Shown piece by piece: positions 16,289 through 23,762 of a stretch of 64,000 nt of DNA; within the stretch, counting starts at the first letter, position 1, and every line of letters starts with the position of its first letter. The notes beneath the pieces were generated by a model. The model made no database searches. It had not been told where the DNA came from and saw only the letters and a program-made list of their open reading frames with translations. Origin of the DNA: Kribbibacterium absianum (GTDB lineage Bacteria; Actinomycetota; Coriobacteriia; Coriobacteriales; Atopobiaceae). The stretch covers positions 310,001-374,000 of the forward strand of contig NZ_JASJEX010000003.1 in the NCBI RefSeq assembly GCF_030067705.1, given 5' to 3'. Position numbers and translations under genes: made by a program.

Positions 16289-16498
16289 CTACGGTCGCGC
16301 CAGTCTCTCCGCCACGATGGCGTCGATGTCCTCGTAGGCGTTTTCGAGCCGCTCCACGTGGTAGATCTCGTACATATCAAAGATGAGGCCGTCCACACCC
16401 AAGCTCTGCCACTGCCGCAGGACGTCCGGGGCGGTGCGGCCCCGATCCTCTGCATAGTGCTCTAACAGATAGGCGAAGAACGCCCCCTCTTTGCTCAT
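16289..16498 (-). CDS. DUF3791-like small protein
   Basis: A 69-residue protein (MSKEGAFFAYLLEHYAED at the start, MYEIYHVERLENAYEDIDAI in the middle). The pattern matches DUF3791 small proteins, usually encoded in runs beside DUF3990 proteins in Firmicutes and Actinobacteria. It is third in a tight minus-strand cassette, one base after the previous stop. Its role is likely accessory or antitoxin-like; the family is uncharacterised. Confidence 0.8.
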   Translation of the reverse strand: MSKEGAFFAYLLEHYAEDRGRTAPDVLRQWQSLGVDGLIFDMYEIYHVERLENAYEDIDAIVAERLARP

Positions 16499-16499
16499 G

Positions 16500-16745
16500 T
16501 CACAGCTCCCGGATATAGGCGGAGCGACGAGGATCGCCGGTGACCTGCTCGGCCTCCCAAAGGTCCAACAACACCAGCGGGCTCTCGCGGTAAAGGAGCG
16601 TTTCCTTGTCCAAGAGCATTTGGTAGGTCTTGGAGTTGAGGAAACGCGCGAGCGCCTCGCGCTCGGTGAAGCCATATTTGTCGACGAGAAGGTCGGTCAC
16701 CTGCTCGTCCAAAAAGCTCAGGAACTTGGCTGTCGGGCGGGTCAT
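16500..16745 (-). CDS. Small protein of the DUF3990 cassette
   Basis: An 81-residue protein (MTRPTAKFLSFLDEQVTDLL at the start, FLNSKTYQMLLDKETLLYRE later). It is the type of short helical protein regularly found between DUF3990 and DUF3791 genes. ATG 16745 overlaps the stop of the DUF3990 gene (ATGA), so translation is coupled. Antitoxin is a reasonable guess from position and size; no motif proves it. Confidence 0.75.
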   Translation of the reverse strand: MTRPTAKFLSFLDEQVTDLLVDKYGFTEREALARFLNSKTYQMLLDKETLLYRESPLVLLDLWEAEQVTGDPRRSAYIREL

Positions 16746-17218
16746 AGGGAATTCGCCCCCGAGAAGGTCAGACATGCCAGGGAGCGCTCCGAGCAGAACG
16801 CGTACTGGTCCGTCAGTTTTTGTGGGAGCAGGAGCTGGATTGCAATCTCGCGAGGAAACGTGCCGGCCATGTAGTCGTTGATGACCGTGAGGGTGGTGTC
16901 GTTGGCAACAGGGCCCGCCACGATGTCGTAGCCATGGGCACCCAGCGTTTCTTTGCGGTTCCCCACCACGAAGTCGAGCCACGCGCCGTCTGGTTCCTCA
17001 AAGCGCAGGACGTCCAGCTCGTCCCAGCTTTCATCGCTCAGCTGATAGGTGCACACCGTCGGCGACCCGCCGCGCCGGCGAGCCACGGATCGCGCCCATC
17101 GCTCTGCTTGGCGCAGGTCAGAGGTCACATAGAAGCCGCGTCCAAAGTCAAGGGCGCGTTGATGGGGGAGCAGACGCGGCCGCTCCACAGCAAGGTTGCT
17201 TCCGTGATAGAGGTCCAT
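16742..17218 (-). CDS. DUF3990 protein (ADP-ribosyltransferase-like fold), possible toxin
   Basis: A 158-residue protein beginning LYHGSNLAVERPRLLP with RALDFGRGFYVTSDLRQAER shortly after. Strand-H/GS, then a G-R/K-GFY-T block, is the signature of DUF3990, a branch of the ADP-ribosyltransferase-like fold that includes toxins. The third conserved element, an acidic residue in the C-terminal part, may be the glutamate in FPREIAIQLLL. Start ATG 17218 follows GGGAG. It leads a three-gene cassette with two small downstream genes. Toxin activity is inferred from fold and gene order. Confidence 0.8.
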   Translation of the reverse strand: MDLYHGSNLAVERPRLLPHQRALDFGRGFYVTSDLRQAERWARSVARRRGGSPTVCTYQLSDESWDELDVLRFEEPDGAWLDFVVGNRKETLGAHGYDIVAGPVANDTTLTVINDYMAGTFPREIAIQLLLPQKLTDQYAFCSERSLACLTFSGANSL

Positions 17219-17325
17219 CGCGCTCCCTTCTTGGGTTCAGTGTAGCGCGAGGGCCGGTGCGCCAAGGCCTTGCTGCGCATTGTCGACTCTGGCCGGTGAG
17301 GCGCTCGATCGCGTCATCACACAAA

Positions 17326-17351
17326 GGGCCCGCCGGCGAACCGGCGGGCCC
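17326..17351 (-). terminator. Terminator of the C69 dipeptidase gene
   Basis: GGGCCCGCCGG and CCGGCGGGCCC form a perfect 11-bp stem on a CGAA tetraloop (TTCG on the minus strand). TTTGTGTG follows on the minus strand, 36 bp past the stop at 17388. Confidence 0.85.
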
Positions 17352-17387
17352 TGAAGGGTCGTGCGATGGGGCCCACCTCGAGCGGGA

Positions 17388-19793
17388 CTACTCCTTCTTG
17401 GATGCGAAGCGCAGCCCGCAGCCCACGGCCAGCGCCAGCGCGCCGGCGCCGACGATGGCGATGATCGTGGTGTTGTTCGTGAGCGGGTCACCGGTTTCGG
17501 GCGTGCGGCTCGAGGACTTGCGGTTCGTCGAGGTCGTGGCGGGCGCCTTCTGCGCCGTGTCCTTCTTCGTCGTGTCCTTGTGGGCCACGGCGTAGGTGGA
17601 GAACCGGCTCGCCGAGAAGGTCACGGTGTGCTCGGCGCTCTTGTAGGTGGCTTCGTGGTCCTGAGCTTCCAGGTCGTGGACCGAGAGCACCGAGAAGGCG
17701 CGCGTGGTGTTGCTCGGCGCCTTGAGGCCCTCGTGCAGGGCCAGGGTGATCGTGAGCGGGTCGGTCAGCTCGCTGATGGCGCGGCTGTTGCACTCGTTGC
17801 CGTCCGCGTCGGTCTCTCGTAGCGTCAAGGCCAGGTCGAGGTAGTCGATGCCGGTGGGGTTCTTGGCCAGCTTCGTGAGGGCGCTGACCTCGCCGCTCGC
17901 CACCGTGGCCTCGTCCAGCTCGTTCACGGTGAGGATGAGCGAGAAGTCGTGGCCCTCCTCCAGGCGCGCCCGCTCCTCGTCGGTCAGCAGTGCGCTCACG
18001 TCGTCGAGGGACGCGGTCGCTCCGGTCACGACGTCGCCGTACGTGCCGGCAACGGCGATGGCAGAGGACGCGGTGCCGGGCTCGACGGGGGGCTCAGGAT
18101 CGGGCTTCTCCTCGGGGATCACAGAGGCGGCGTAGCCCAGCTCGCTCACCAGGCCGCCGGTCTCGGCGTCATAGTCGCTCGCCACGAAGGGCTCGCTCTG
18201 GTCTCCGGCCAGGTACTCGCGCACCTCCTGCAGCACGCCCTCGCACTTGACCCAGGTGCACTCGGCGGCGGCATTGGCGGCGTCGGTGGCGAACTTCTCC
18301 CACTGGTCCTCGGGGAGGCTCGTGAGGTGGGCGCCCACCTGGGCGTGCTCCTCCACCAGCGCCTGCTGCACGGCGTCCAGATAGGCGCGCAGCCCCGTGG
18401 CCACGTTCGCGCGGTTGTTGTAGGCGAGGTCGTTGAGGTCGATCATCACAAAGGGCAGGTAGTTGTCCCACTCGCCCGCCTGCATGGCGGTCTTGACGTC
18501 GGCGTTGTCGCGGTCGTAGAAGTTCTCGCCGATGTGCGTGGGGTCCATGTCCAGTTTGCCGTAGCGCCAGTTGACGTCCGTGAGCAACGCGGAGTAGGTG
18601 GGGATGGCCACGGAGAACTCGTCGCGGCTGAGCGCGGTCCACTGCACGGTCGCCACGCGGGGGTCCTGGCCGCGATGGATCTCGAAGATGTGGGTCTCGG
18701 CGGAATCGTCACGGCCAACGCCCGTCAGCGCGGAGTACTCGTTGGCATCCAGGTCGCCACTGCCGCGGGCCGCCAGGGCGCGGATCGCGTCAAAGGTGGT
18801 GTAGTCGGAGCGCCCGGGCACAAAGAACATCAGGGCGTTGCGGAGGCTCGTCACCTTGTGGGTGGTCTCGTCGAGGGTGTAGTCCACGCCGTCCAGGGCG
18901 CCAAAGTACTGGCGGCCGATCAGGAAGCGGCTCGCGGAGCCGAGGCTGTCCGGGTCAAAGTAGGTGAGCATGACGTCCGGGGTGCCGTCCTCCTTGTGCT
19001 GGAGGATGCAGGTGCCGTCGGCGTCCGTGAGGGTGGCCTCGTCCACGATGTTCTTGGAATGGAGGACGTTCGGGTCGCTCAGGTCCACGTCAAAGTAGAG
19101 GCCCATGTTGGGGTTGATGGAGGCCATGTCCTCGGGCAGTTGCACCGCGAACCACTGGTGGCCGGAGCACACGCAGAGCAGCCAGGACTCGGTGCTGTCG
19201 TTGATGAGGATCTGATCAGAGGAATAGGCGCCGTGCTCCTCCACCAGGCTGCCGATGAGCTGGACGCCCTCGCGGGCTGTCGGACTCTCTCCCAGGATGA
19301 TCGACGCGTAGTTGTACTCGCCGATGCCGGAGTCCTCGTTGAAGGGGTCGACGTCGGAGACCGTGTCGCGCGGGTACATCGACAGGGTCGCGGAGCAGCT
19401 CACGCCCTTCTCGTTGATGCCGGCCGCAGAGTAGGCCTCGAACTGCGGGACGCCGCCGTTGTCCTCGTCCAGCCACTGCCCAGAGTGGTCGCGCGCGTAG
19501 GTGTAGCGGTAGGTGGGGCCCTCAGAGGTCCAGGTGAAGCCGTTGGAGTCCCAGTTCTCGTAGCTGGTGTAGGTCCAACCGTTCTCGTGGGCGGGCTCGA
19601 CGCCAAAGATCTTAAGGTAGCGGCAGGCCCAGTCCTCGACGCGGCCGGCGTACCAGGTGTTGGCGTCCGCCGTGTACGCGTCCGGAATCCAGAGCTGCGT
19701 GCAGGCCTTGGCCGGGCCGGGCGAGCCGGTCAGCACCAGGGCCGATGCCGCCAAGGCGACAACACCGCGTTTGAGCCAGTGAGCGAAACGCAT
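17388..19793 (-). CDS. Secreted C69-family dipeptidase with sortase anchor
   Basis: An 801-residue Ntn-hydrolase of the PepD/C69 family. The signal peptide probably ends at A30, exposing C31 (ACTQLW) as the N-terminal catalytic nucleophile. The peptidase region spans about 31-540 (YAGRVEDWACRYLKIFGVEP, GINEKGVSCSATLSMYPRD, INDSTESWLLCVCSGHQWF). A proline/glutamate linker and a beta domain follow (about 560-740). The C-terminus has a TPETGD sorting motif, a hydrophobic segment and a KKE tail, so a sortase should attach it to the wall. Such enzymes release dipeptides for uptake. Start ATG 19793 follows GAGAAGG. Confidence 0.93.
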   Translation of the reverse strand: MRFAHWLKRGVVALAASALVLTGSPGPAKACTQLWIPDAYTADANTWYAGRVEDWACRYLKIFGVEPAHENGWTYTSYENWDSNGFTWTSEGPTYRYTYARDHSGQWLDEDNGGVPQFEAYSAAGINEKGVSCSATLSMYPRDTVSDVDPFNEDSGIGEYNYASIILGESPTAREGVQLIGSLVEEHGAYSSDQILINDSTESWLLCVCSGHQWFAVQLPEDMASINPNMGLYFDVDLSDPNVLHSKNIVDEATLTDADGTCILQHKEDGTPDVMLTYFDPDSLGSASRFLIGRQYFGALDGVDYTLDETTHKVTSLRNALMFFVPGRSDYTTFDAIRALAARGSGDLDANEYSALTGVGRDDSAETHIFEIHRGQDPRVATVQWTALSRDEFSVAIPTYSALLTDVNWRYGKLDMDPTHIGENFYDRDNADVKTAMQAGEWDNYLPFVMIDLNDLAYNNRANVATGLRAYLDAVQQALVEEHAQVGAHLTSLPEDQWEKFATDAANAAAECTWVKCEGVLQEVREYLAGDQSEPFVASDYDAETGGLVSELGYAASVIPEEKPDPEPPVEPGTASSAIAVAGTYGDVVTGATASLDDVSALLTDEERARLEEGHDFSLILTVNELDEATVASGEVSALTKLAKNPTGIDYLDLALTLRETDADGNECNSRAISELTDPLTITLALHEGLKAPSNTTRAFSVLSVHDLEAQDHEATYKSAEHTVTFSASRFSTYAVAHKDTTKKDTAQKAPATTSTNRKSSSRTPETGDPLTNNTTIIAIVGAGALALAVGCGLRFASKKE

Positions 19794-20035
19794 CCTTCTC
19801 CCATCTCCCGTGGTTTCAGACGTGTTTCATACTAGCTTTCCTAGGCAGAAATCCAGGGAGCTGTCGGCGAGCAGACGCATCTTTGTCACTGAGCGCCGTC
19901 GCCTTGGGAGCCCCGGGGAAGGAAGCCCGTGCCCTCCGCCGTGCGCCGCAGGGTGGACGACGCCCGCTGCCGCATCATCGCGCTTGACCTTGACGTCGCG
20001 ACCGGCAAGGAGTGCGTGGAGCTCCTCTGTCAGCT

Positions 20036-20233
20036 TCAGACCATCCGGAACCTGGGCTTGGGCTCCGCGACCCGGCATCCCTCCGGCGCCTCCACCGTGT
20101 GCAGGTAGCCGCACGCGGGGCAGCGGTCGTACGCGACGTTGGGATCCAGCGTGGGCCGGACCTGGAGGTGCGCCTCGTGGGACTCAGGGCACAGGCGCTT
20201 CTCCCGGCTGCGGCGCTCGAAATACGGGGTCAT
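20036..20233 (-). CDS. Small zinc-ribbon-like protein
   Basis: A 65-residue protein with a CPACGYLH knuckle (about 38-45) and further cysteines at 15 (EKRLCPESHEAH) and 53 (PEGCRVAEP), enough to bind a zinc ion. The AAAGGAG site lies 10 bases before ATG 20233, supporting the start. It lies downstream of array B on the same strand. The 200 bp after its stop (19836-20035) contain frames open on both strands, one on the minus strand with KLTEELHALLAGRDVKVKRD, but none with a good start. Function unknown. Confidence 0.6.
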   Translation of the reverse strand: MTPYFERRSREKRLCPESHEAHLQVRPTLDPNVAYDRCPACGYLHTVEAPEGCRVAEPKPRFRMV

Positions 20234-20350
20234 GGAGTGGGGCTCCTTTCGCCGGCTGTAAGAACCCTGATTGTGGACGAAACCGCCGGCTCCGTCGCCA
20301 TTTGTTGCAGCCCGTTAACCCAAGGTTCAGGTCGGCATAAAACACGCAAC

Positions 20351-20383
20351 GTGAGACAGTCTTGAGAGACAGGACTGTCTCAC
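20351..20383. repeat. 33-bp palindromic element R1, locus 1
   Basis: GTGAGACAGTC and GACTGTCTCAC are perfect 11-base arms around TTGAGAGACAG. Length and ends match the R1 elements at 22195, 23620 and 49347, although the centre differs (TTGAGAGAC instead of TAAAGAGACGA). It lies between array B and the zinc-ribbon gene. Confidence 0.8.
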
Positions 20384-20430
20384 TGGCTCTCGATCCTTGG
20401 GGTCCGGGTTCGGGGCGAATCGAGGCCCCG

Positions 20431-20655
20431 ACGTGTGCGCTGCACAAGTGTGCGAGATCGGAAAACGCGACTTGTGCCACGCACGGAACAAGAGGGGAGA
20501 CCTGTGCGTGACACAAGTCCCCCAGCCCGGAAAAGACAATCTGTGCGCGGCACCTGTTGAACTCTCCGATCAGGACAACCTGTGGGCGGCACAAATCCGG
20601 CGTCCTGACATGTGCGGCGCACAAGTCTGTCGCCGCAACCTGTGCGTGGCACGAG
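20431..20655 (-). repeat. Array B: seven copies of a TGTGC-N3-GCACA palindrome at 30/39-bp spacing
   Basis: TGTG cores start at 20434, 20473, 20503, 20542, 20581, 20611 and 20641, steps of 39, 30, 39, 39, 30 and 30 bp. The fuller palindrome is ACNTGTGC-N3-GCACANGT. Read on the minus strand it matches array A in core and spacer: CGCGTTTTCCGATC here, CGCGTTTCCCGATC there. One minus frame stays open through all seven units and reads CHAQV, CAAHV, CRPQV, CRAQI, CHAQV, CVAQV and CSAHV with a 10- or 13-residue period. No ribosome binding site precedes it. 20234-20430 holds only the R1 hairpin. Confidence 0.85.
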
Positions 20656-20736
20656 CCCATGACTGGGCCGGATCCCGACCTGGTGGGCGACCAGGGCACC
20701 CGGCTCGACGCCGGCCGCAAGGGCAACATCGCTCGA

Positions 20737-21165
20737 TCACTCGGCCTCAACGGAGGGCGAGCGCTCGCCCAGCTTCTTCATAAAGTAATGGTGCGTGTGG
20801 CCCTCGGGCGCCGGCAGCACGGCCGCCTCGGTGTATCCCAGCTTGTGGTACAGCTCGGGCCCCTGGAAGCTGTAGGCGTCGAGCATGATGCGCGACATCC
20901 CGGCCTCGATGGCCTGCTCCTCCAGGTGCTCCATCAGCGCCGTGCCGAGCCCCTGACCCCGGTGCCCCTCGTGCACGTAGAGGTAGCGGACCTCGAGCAG
21001 GTTGTCCGAGGACTCGGCCACCACGCCGCCCACCAGCCGGTCGTCCTCTTTGGCGGCGTAGCTGAAGTCTCGGAGGTCGCGCATCGCGGCGGCGCCATGC
21101 TGCCCCCGGAGGGCTCGTTCGCGCCCCTCGCCGCTGGTGGAGACGATCTGCACGGTGTCGCTCAT
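20737..21165 (-). CDS. GNAT-family N-acetyltransferase
   Basis: A 142-residue acetyltransferase. Motif A is YLYVHEGHRGQGLGTALMEH (RGQGLG loop for CoA), followed by ISRIMLDAYS-type strand 5 and a YHKLGYTEAA motif B. ATG 21165 follows GAGAGGGG. The preceding segment (FSYAAKEDDRLVGGVVAE) is the usual strand pair. Substrate unknown. Array B follows directly downstream on the same strand, paralleling the GNAT gene after array A. Confidence 0.88.
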   Translation of the reverse strand: MSDTVQIVSTSGEGRERALRGQHGAAAMRDLRDFSYAAKEDDRLVGGVVAESSDNLLEVRYLYVHEGHRGQGLGTALMEHLEEQAIEAGMSRIMLDAYSFQGPELYHKLGYTEAAVLPAPEGHTHHYFMKKLGERSPSVEAE

Positions 21166-21264
21166 GGCTGCCCCTCTCGTGGGCTCGGCTCTTTCTGAAA
21201 CGATAGCCCAACGAGGGGAGTCGTCCAGGAGCCGCCGCAGGCCGAGCGACGGCCGTTGTGTGAA

Positions 21265-21281
21265 AGTGAATGAGATTCACT
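21265..21281. promoter_or_regulatory. Palindromic operator candidate before degV
   Basis: AGTGAATGAGATTCACT is a perfect 7-3-7 palindrome between the divergent acetyltransferase and degV genes, 84 bp before the preferred degV start. A half-site (TTCACT) recurs at 21306-21311. The regulator is unknown. Confidence 0.5.
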
Positions 21282-21350
21282 GAAGATCTGCTAGGGTGCC
21301 AAAGGTTCACTATGAGAACCATCGACGCTGCTCCCGATGAAAGGACATCC

Positions 21351-22208
21351 TTGGCTACCCGCATCATCACCGATTCCGCGTCCGACCTCGTCTGCGACCG
21401 CCCGGAGGTCTCGGTGGTTCCGATGACCATCACCTTTGGAACCACCACGTATCGTGACGGCGTGGACATCGACACGCGGCGCTTCTACGAGCTGCTGATC
21501 GAGGGAGACGACCTGCCCACCACGTCGATGATCGCGCCGGGGGAGTGGGACGCCGCGTTCGCTGCGGCCGTCGACGCCGGCGACGACGTCGTGTGCGTCA
21601 CGATCTCCTCCGAGCTGTCGGGCACGCACCATTCGGCGACCATGGCCGCCGCTGCCTATCCTGGCCGCGTCTTTGTGGTGGACTCCCAGAACGTGACCGT
21701 GGGCGAGACGGTGCTGGTGCACCGCGCGCTGCAGCTGCTGGACGAGGGGCGCTCGGCGGAGCAGATCGCGGCGCAGCTCGAGGCCGAGAAGGGCTCCGTG
21801 CGCCTGGTGGCGCTCGTCGACACGCTCGAGTACCTCAAGCGCGGCGGGCGTGTCTCGGCTGCGTCGGCGGCCGTGGGCGGCCTTCTCTCGATCAAGCCGG
21901 TGCTCGCCGTGCGCGACGGGCGCGTCGAAGTGATCGGCAAGGCGCGCGGCTCCAAGAACGGCCACAACCTGCTGGTCAAGGAGATCCAGGACGCCAACGG
22001 GGTGGACGTGTCGCGGCCGCTCGCGCTGGGCTACGCGGGCTTGGACGACACGATGCTGCGCAAGTACGTGCAGGACGCGGGCTGGCTCTGGGAGGGGCTG
22101 GTGCAGGAGCTGCCGGTGCATCAGGTGGGCGCGACGGTGGGCACGCACGCCGGCCCAGGGGCGATCGCGGTGGCGTTCTTCGCCGCCGAGCCCGATGAGA
22201 CACTCTAA
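21351..22208 (+). CDS. DegV-family fatty-acid-binding protein (FakB-like)
   Basis: A 285-residue DegV protein. It starts ATRIITDSASDLV, the family N-terminus, with later marks PTTSMIAPGEW, VTISSELSGTHHSA, VVDSQNVTVGE, LVDTLEYLKRGGRVSAA, SIKPVLAVRDG and the C-terminal HAGPGAIAVAFF. Family members bind fatty acids and hand them to the FakA kinase. I prefer TTG 21351 (GAAAGGA upstream) to ATG 21312. Its last codons and stop lie within an R1 element (22195-22227). A palindrome at 21265 may control it. Confidence 0.92.
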   Translation: MATRIITDSASDLVCDRPEVSVVPMTITFGTTTYRDGVDIDTRRFYELLIEGDDLPTTSMIAPGEWDAAFAAAVDAGDDVVCVTISSELSGTHHSATMAAAAYPGRVFVVDSQNVTVGETVLVHRALQLLDEGRSAEQIAAQLEAEKGSVRLVALVDTLEYLKRGGRVSAASAAVGGLLSIKPVLAVRDGRVEVIGKARGSKNGHNLLVKEIQDANGVDVSRPLALGYAGLDDTMLRKYVQDAGWLWEGLVQELPVHQVGATVGTHAGPGAIAVAFFAAEPDETL

Positions 22209-22269
22209 AGAGACGAGATCGTCCCACCCCGGGTCAGTGAGACAGTCTAAAGAGACGAGATCGTCTCAC
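22195..22269. repeat. R1 elements, locus 2 (two copies)
   Basis: Copies at 22195-22227 and 22237-22269 are 33 bp each, 42 bp apart. Both have TGAGAC at one end, GTCYCAC at the other and CTAAAGAGACGA in the centre. The TAA stop of degV (22206-22208) is the TAA of the first copy's centre, so the element overlaps the 3' end of the gene. Confidence 0.85.
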
Positions 22270-22361
22270 TCCTGCGCGCCATGCGCCCCGCTCGCGGGTC
22301 TCTGCTCGCGCTCCCCTTTGCTCCCGGTATCATGAAGTCGTGAACCAACGAAGGAGCGGCC

Positions 22362-23633
22362 ATGAACATCACCCGTCGCGCAGCGCTGGCGCTGGCCCTG
22401 ACTGCCCCGCTCGTCGGCTGCGCGCCTGCCGACGACGCGCCGGAGGCCCTGGCCTCCACCGTCCTTGCCGAAGCCAAGGAGCCGCAACAGGCGGCGGCCG
22501 CCCCCTCGGACGAGGCCGTCGCCGCCTTCTGCGGTTTCGCCCGCGACCTGCTCCTCCAGCTTATGGCCGAGAGCCCCGGCACAAACGTGGTGTGCTCGCC
22601 CGTGTCGGCGTTGTTCGCGCTCGGCCTGACGATGCAGGGCGCGAGCGGCGAGACCCTGGCGCAACTTGAGACGGCGCTTGGCCTCACGCAGGCCGAGGTG
22701 CTCGACCTGTGCGCCGCCCTTCTTGCGACGGCCCCCGAGCACGAGGGTGTGAGGGCGGCCAACGCCGCGTGGGTCTCGGAGCAGGCCGGCGCAGGGATTT
22801 CGCCGGACTTCCTCGAGCTGGCGGCCCGGGACTTCTCGGCCAGCGTCTACTCCGCCCCCTTCGACGCCACCACGGTGGCCGACATCAACGCGTGGGTCCG
22901 CAACGCCACCGACGACAAGATCGAGCGGATCATCGAGCAGCTCCCCAGCGACAGCCAGCTTGCGCTGGTCAACGCCCTGCTCTTCAAGCAGGCCTGGGCG
23001 GAGCCCGTGGACGCGGCCAAGCTCGCGGACGGTGAGACCTTCACGGCTGCCGACGGCTCCACCAGCGAGGTCACGATGATGGGTCTCGGGCGCCAGGGCT
23101 GGCGCGACGCCCCCGGGCTCTATGGCTTCGCAAAGTACTACGAAGACGGAGGCTTCCAATTCACGGGGCTGCTCACGGAGGACGAGGGCCAACCGCTTGA
23201 GGACGCGCTCGCCCCGCTGGGCGACGCCCAGCTCGCCGCTTGCTTCCAGGGCCGATCGATCACCGATGACTGGTACGAGGCCGACGCGTACCTGCCCCGG
23301 TTCTCAGCTTCCCTCTGGACATCCCTGGTGGACGCGCTCCAGGCGCTCGGCGTCACGGACGCGTTCGATGGTGGCCGGGCACAGTTCCCCGGCATTGCCG
23401 AGGGACTGTTCATTGGCCAGGTTCAGCACGCGGCGACCATCGACGTGGACGAGGAGGGCACCGAGGCCGCGGCCGCGACGGCAATCGCGATGAACTCTTC
23501 CGCCTCGGCCACTCCTGACCAGCCCATCGTTCGAGAGGTGCGCCTCGACCGGCCATTCTTCTACGCGGTCGTGCACGCGGACAGCGGCGTGCCATGGTTC
23601 CTCGGCGCGAACGTGACGGGTGAGACATTCTAA
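22362..23633 (+). CDS. Serpin lipoprotein (serine/cysteine protease inhibitor)
   Basis: A 423-residue serpin with a lipoprotein signal (LVGCAP, C20). Serpin marks include NVVCSPVSALFALGLTMQGA near the start, ALVNALLFKQAWAEP in the middle, and the reactive loop hinge EEGTEAAAATA, followed by the exposed loop (MNSSASATPDQ) and RPFFYAVVHADSGVPWFLG at the end. The alanine-rich hinge predicts an inhibitory serpin; the scissile bond is probably within MNSSASATP. Anchored outside, it would guard the cell against host or competitor proteases. Its TAA lies in an R1 element. Start ATG 22362 follows AAGGAG. Confidence 0.95.
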   Translation: MNITRRAALALALTAPLVGCAPADDAPEALASTVLAEAKEPQQAAAAPSDEAVAAFCGFARDLLLQLMAESPGTNVVCSPVSALFALGLTMQGASGETLAQLETALGLTQAEVLDLCAALLATAPEHEGVRAANAAWVSEQAGAGISPDFLELAARDFSASVYSAPFDATTVADINAWVRNATDDKIERIIEQLPSDSQLALVNALLFKQAWAEPVDAAKLADGETFTAADGSTSEVTMMGLGRQGWRDAPGLYGFAKYYEDGGFQFTGLLTEDEGQPLEDALAPLGDAQLAACFQGRSITDDWYEADAYLPRFSASLWTSLVDALQALGVTDAFDGGRAQFPGIAEGLFIGQVQHAATIDVDEEGTEAAAATAIAMNSSASATPDQPIVREVRLDRPFFYAVVHADSGVPWFLGANVTGETF

Positions 23634-23737
23634 AGAGACGAGATTGTCTCATCCCCGGGACAGTGAGACAGTCTAAAGAGACGAGATCGTCCCATCCCCG
23701 GCGAGTGAGACACTCTAAAGAGACGAGATCGTCCCAC
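23620..23737. repeat. R1 elements, locus 3 (three tandem copies)
   Basis: Copies at 23620-23652, 23663-23695 and 23705-23737, with periods 43 and 42 bp (about four helical turns). Ends are GTGAGAC and GTCTCAT or GTCCCAT/C, the centre CTAAAGAGACGA throughout. The serpin TAA (23631-23633) lies inside the first copy, exactly as in degV. Confidence 0.88.
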
Positions 23738-23762
23738 CCCCCCGGCGCGCGGTCGCTCGCGG

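Noticed and set aside
19836-20035. Additional small genes after the zinc-ribbon gene
   Set aside because: Frames are open on both strands but lack start sites and recognisable motifs.
20184-20660. The 158-residue minus-strand frame through array B as an ordinary gene
   Set aside because: No ribosome binding site, it runs through an R1 hairpin and into the zinc-ribbon gene; kept only as a repeat property.
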